Shown piece by piece: positions 32,346 through 32,719 of a DNA stretch of 32,719 nucleotides. The stretch spans positions 1-32,719 of the forward strand of contig JAPLTR010000850.1 of assembly GCA_026398065.1 (NCBI GenBank), written 5' to 3'. The position numbers were made by a program, and so were the translations under genes. The notes under the pieces are model-generated. The model made no database searches. It had not been told where the DNA came from and worked only from the letters and a program-made list of their open reading frames with translations. Origin of the DNA: Verrucomicrobiota bacterium (lineage in GTDB: Bacteria; Verrucomicrobiota; Verrucomicrobiia; Opitutales; Opitutaceae). The first letter of the stretch is position 1. Each line of letters begins with the position of its first letter.

Positions 32346-32719
32346 TCTTTTTCGACGTGACCAAGGCGGGGGGGGCCGGGCACCGCTCGGGGCTGATGCG
32401 CGTGAGCGCGCGGCTGGCCGACGGGTTGCGGGACGTCGCGACGGAGGTGCGCTGGGGCGCGTGGGACCGCGCGAAGGCGGGGCCCGACGACTGGTTTTTG
32501 ACGGGCGAGCTGTTTTCGGAGGAGGAGCGCCCCGGGTTCACGGAATTCCTGGCGCGGCCGCCGTGCCAGCTGGCGGCGATCTTTCACGATGCGATCCCGC
32601 TGAAGCATCCGCACATCACCTGGCCGCAAAGCGTGGCGCGGCATCCCGGCTACCTGAAGCTGCTCGCGCGTTTCGACCGGGTGTGGGCGGTGTCGGAGGC
32701 GAGCCGTGACGAGTTGGTC
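32342..32719 (+). CDS. Glycosyltransferase, N-terminal part (cut by window edge)
   Basis: An open frame of 126 codons from an ATG that overlaps the previous stop (ATGA) and runs off the window. The start M-I-F-F-D-V-T-K, the segment A-I-F-H-D-A-I-P-L-K-H-P near residue 79-90 and the end V-W-A-V-S-E-A-S-R-D-E-L are typical of the N-terminal domain of GT4-like glycosyltransferases. The translational coupling makes it the next member of the cluster. The donor-binding domain is outside the window, so specificity cannot be judged. Confidence 0.8.
   Translation, partial: MIFFDVTKAGGAGHRSGLMRVSARLADGLRDVATEVRWGAWDRAKAGPDDWFLTGELFSEEERPGFTEFLARPPCQLAAIFHDAIPLKHPHITWPQSVARHPGYLKLLARFDRVWAVSEASRDELV

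Noticed and set aside
1-32719. tRNA or rRNA genes, CRISPR array, insertion sequences or prophage genes
   Set aside because: No cloverleaf with a matching T-loop, no regular spacer-repeat array, and no transposase, integrase or phage structural motif was seen in any frame.

Overview
The window is about 32.7 kb of GC-rich bacterial chromosome holding 23 genes. It reads most like a member of the Verrucomicrobiota, probably Opitutaceae. The reasons are the large secreted protein at the left edge with its two C-terminal repeats of a kind I associate with Opitutaceae, an orphan double-FtsX permease of the acidobacterial/verrucomicrobial type, hybrid CHASE-domain kinases, and start codons that almost never carry a Shine-Dalgarno motif. 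This placement is inference from gene content; no rRNA or other phylogenetic marker lies in the window. No tRNA, rRNA, CRISPR array, transposase or phage gene was seen.

Left block (203-15518, all on the minus strand). Reading in the direction of transcription: purD (its end overlapped by a small secreted protein gene), a low-molecular-weight protein phosphatase, glyA, two tandem paralogous CHASE/PAS hybrid histidine kinases, an MmcQ/YjbR-like protein, an MFS exporter, a lipoprotein aspartyl protease with a PDZ domain, and the secreted Ig-like/repeat protein. glyA makes glycine and PurD consumes it, so the upper part is a small glycine/purine unit. The two kinases are the signalling centre of the block, and no DNA-binding response regulator lies beside them.

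Middle block (15653-25374). A palindromic operator-like site sits between purD and a divergent ADOP-type permease. It is followed by a clearly lower-GC gene (PD-(D/E)XK-like N-terminus plus DUF4268 C-terminus) that looks horizontally acquired, a two-part protein with a LOG-like C-terminal domain, a secreted FKBP prolyl isomerase with a textbook terminator, a threonine aldolase, and the coupled pair aroK-queG.

Right block (25361-32719). This is an envelope-lipid or glycolipid style cluster: a 4HBT thioesterase and a GT4 glycosyltransferase on the minus strand, then, divergently, an ACP fused to a FabZ-type dehydratase, a beta-ketoacyl-ACP synthase, an MGDG-synthase-like glycosyltransferase, a second GT4, and a third glycosyltransferase cut by the window edge. 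Together these could extend a dedicated acyl chain and glycosylate the product. This is the most interesting candidate for an undescribed pathway here, but the product cannot be told from sequence alone.

Recurring sequence features are GC-rich hairpins directly behind stop codons of minus-strand genes, ATGA/TGATG start-stop overlaps, and the near absence of Shine-Dalgarno motifs. No gene-free stretch exceeds 300 bases.
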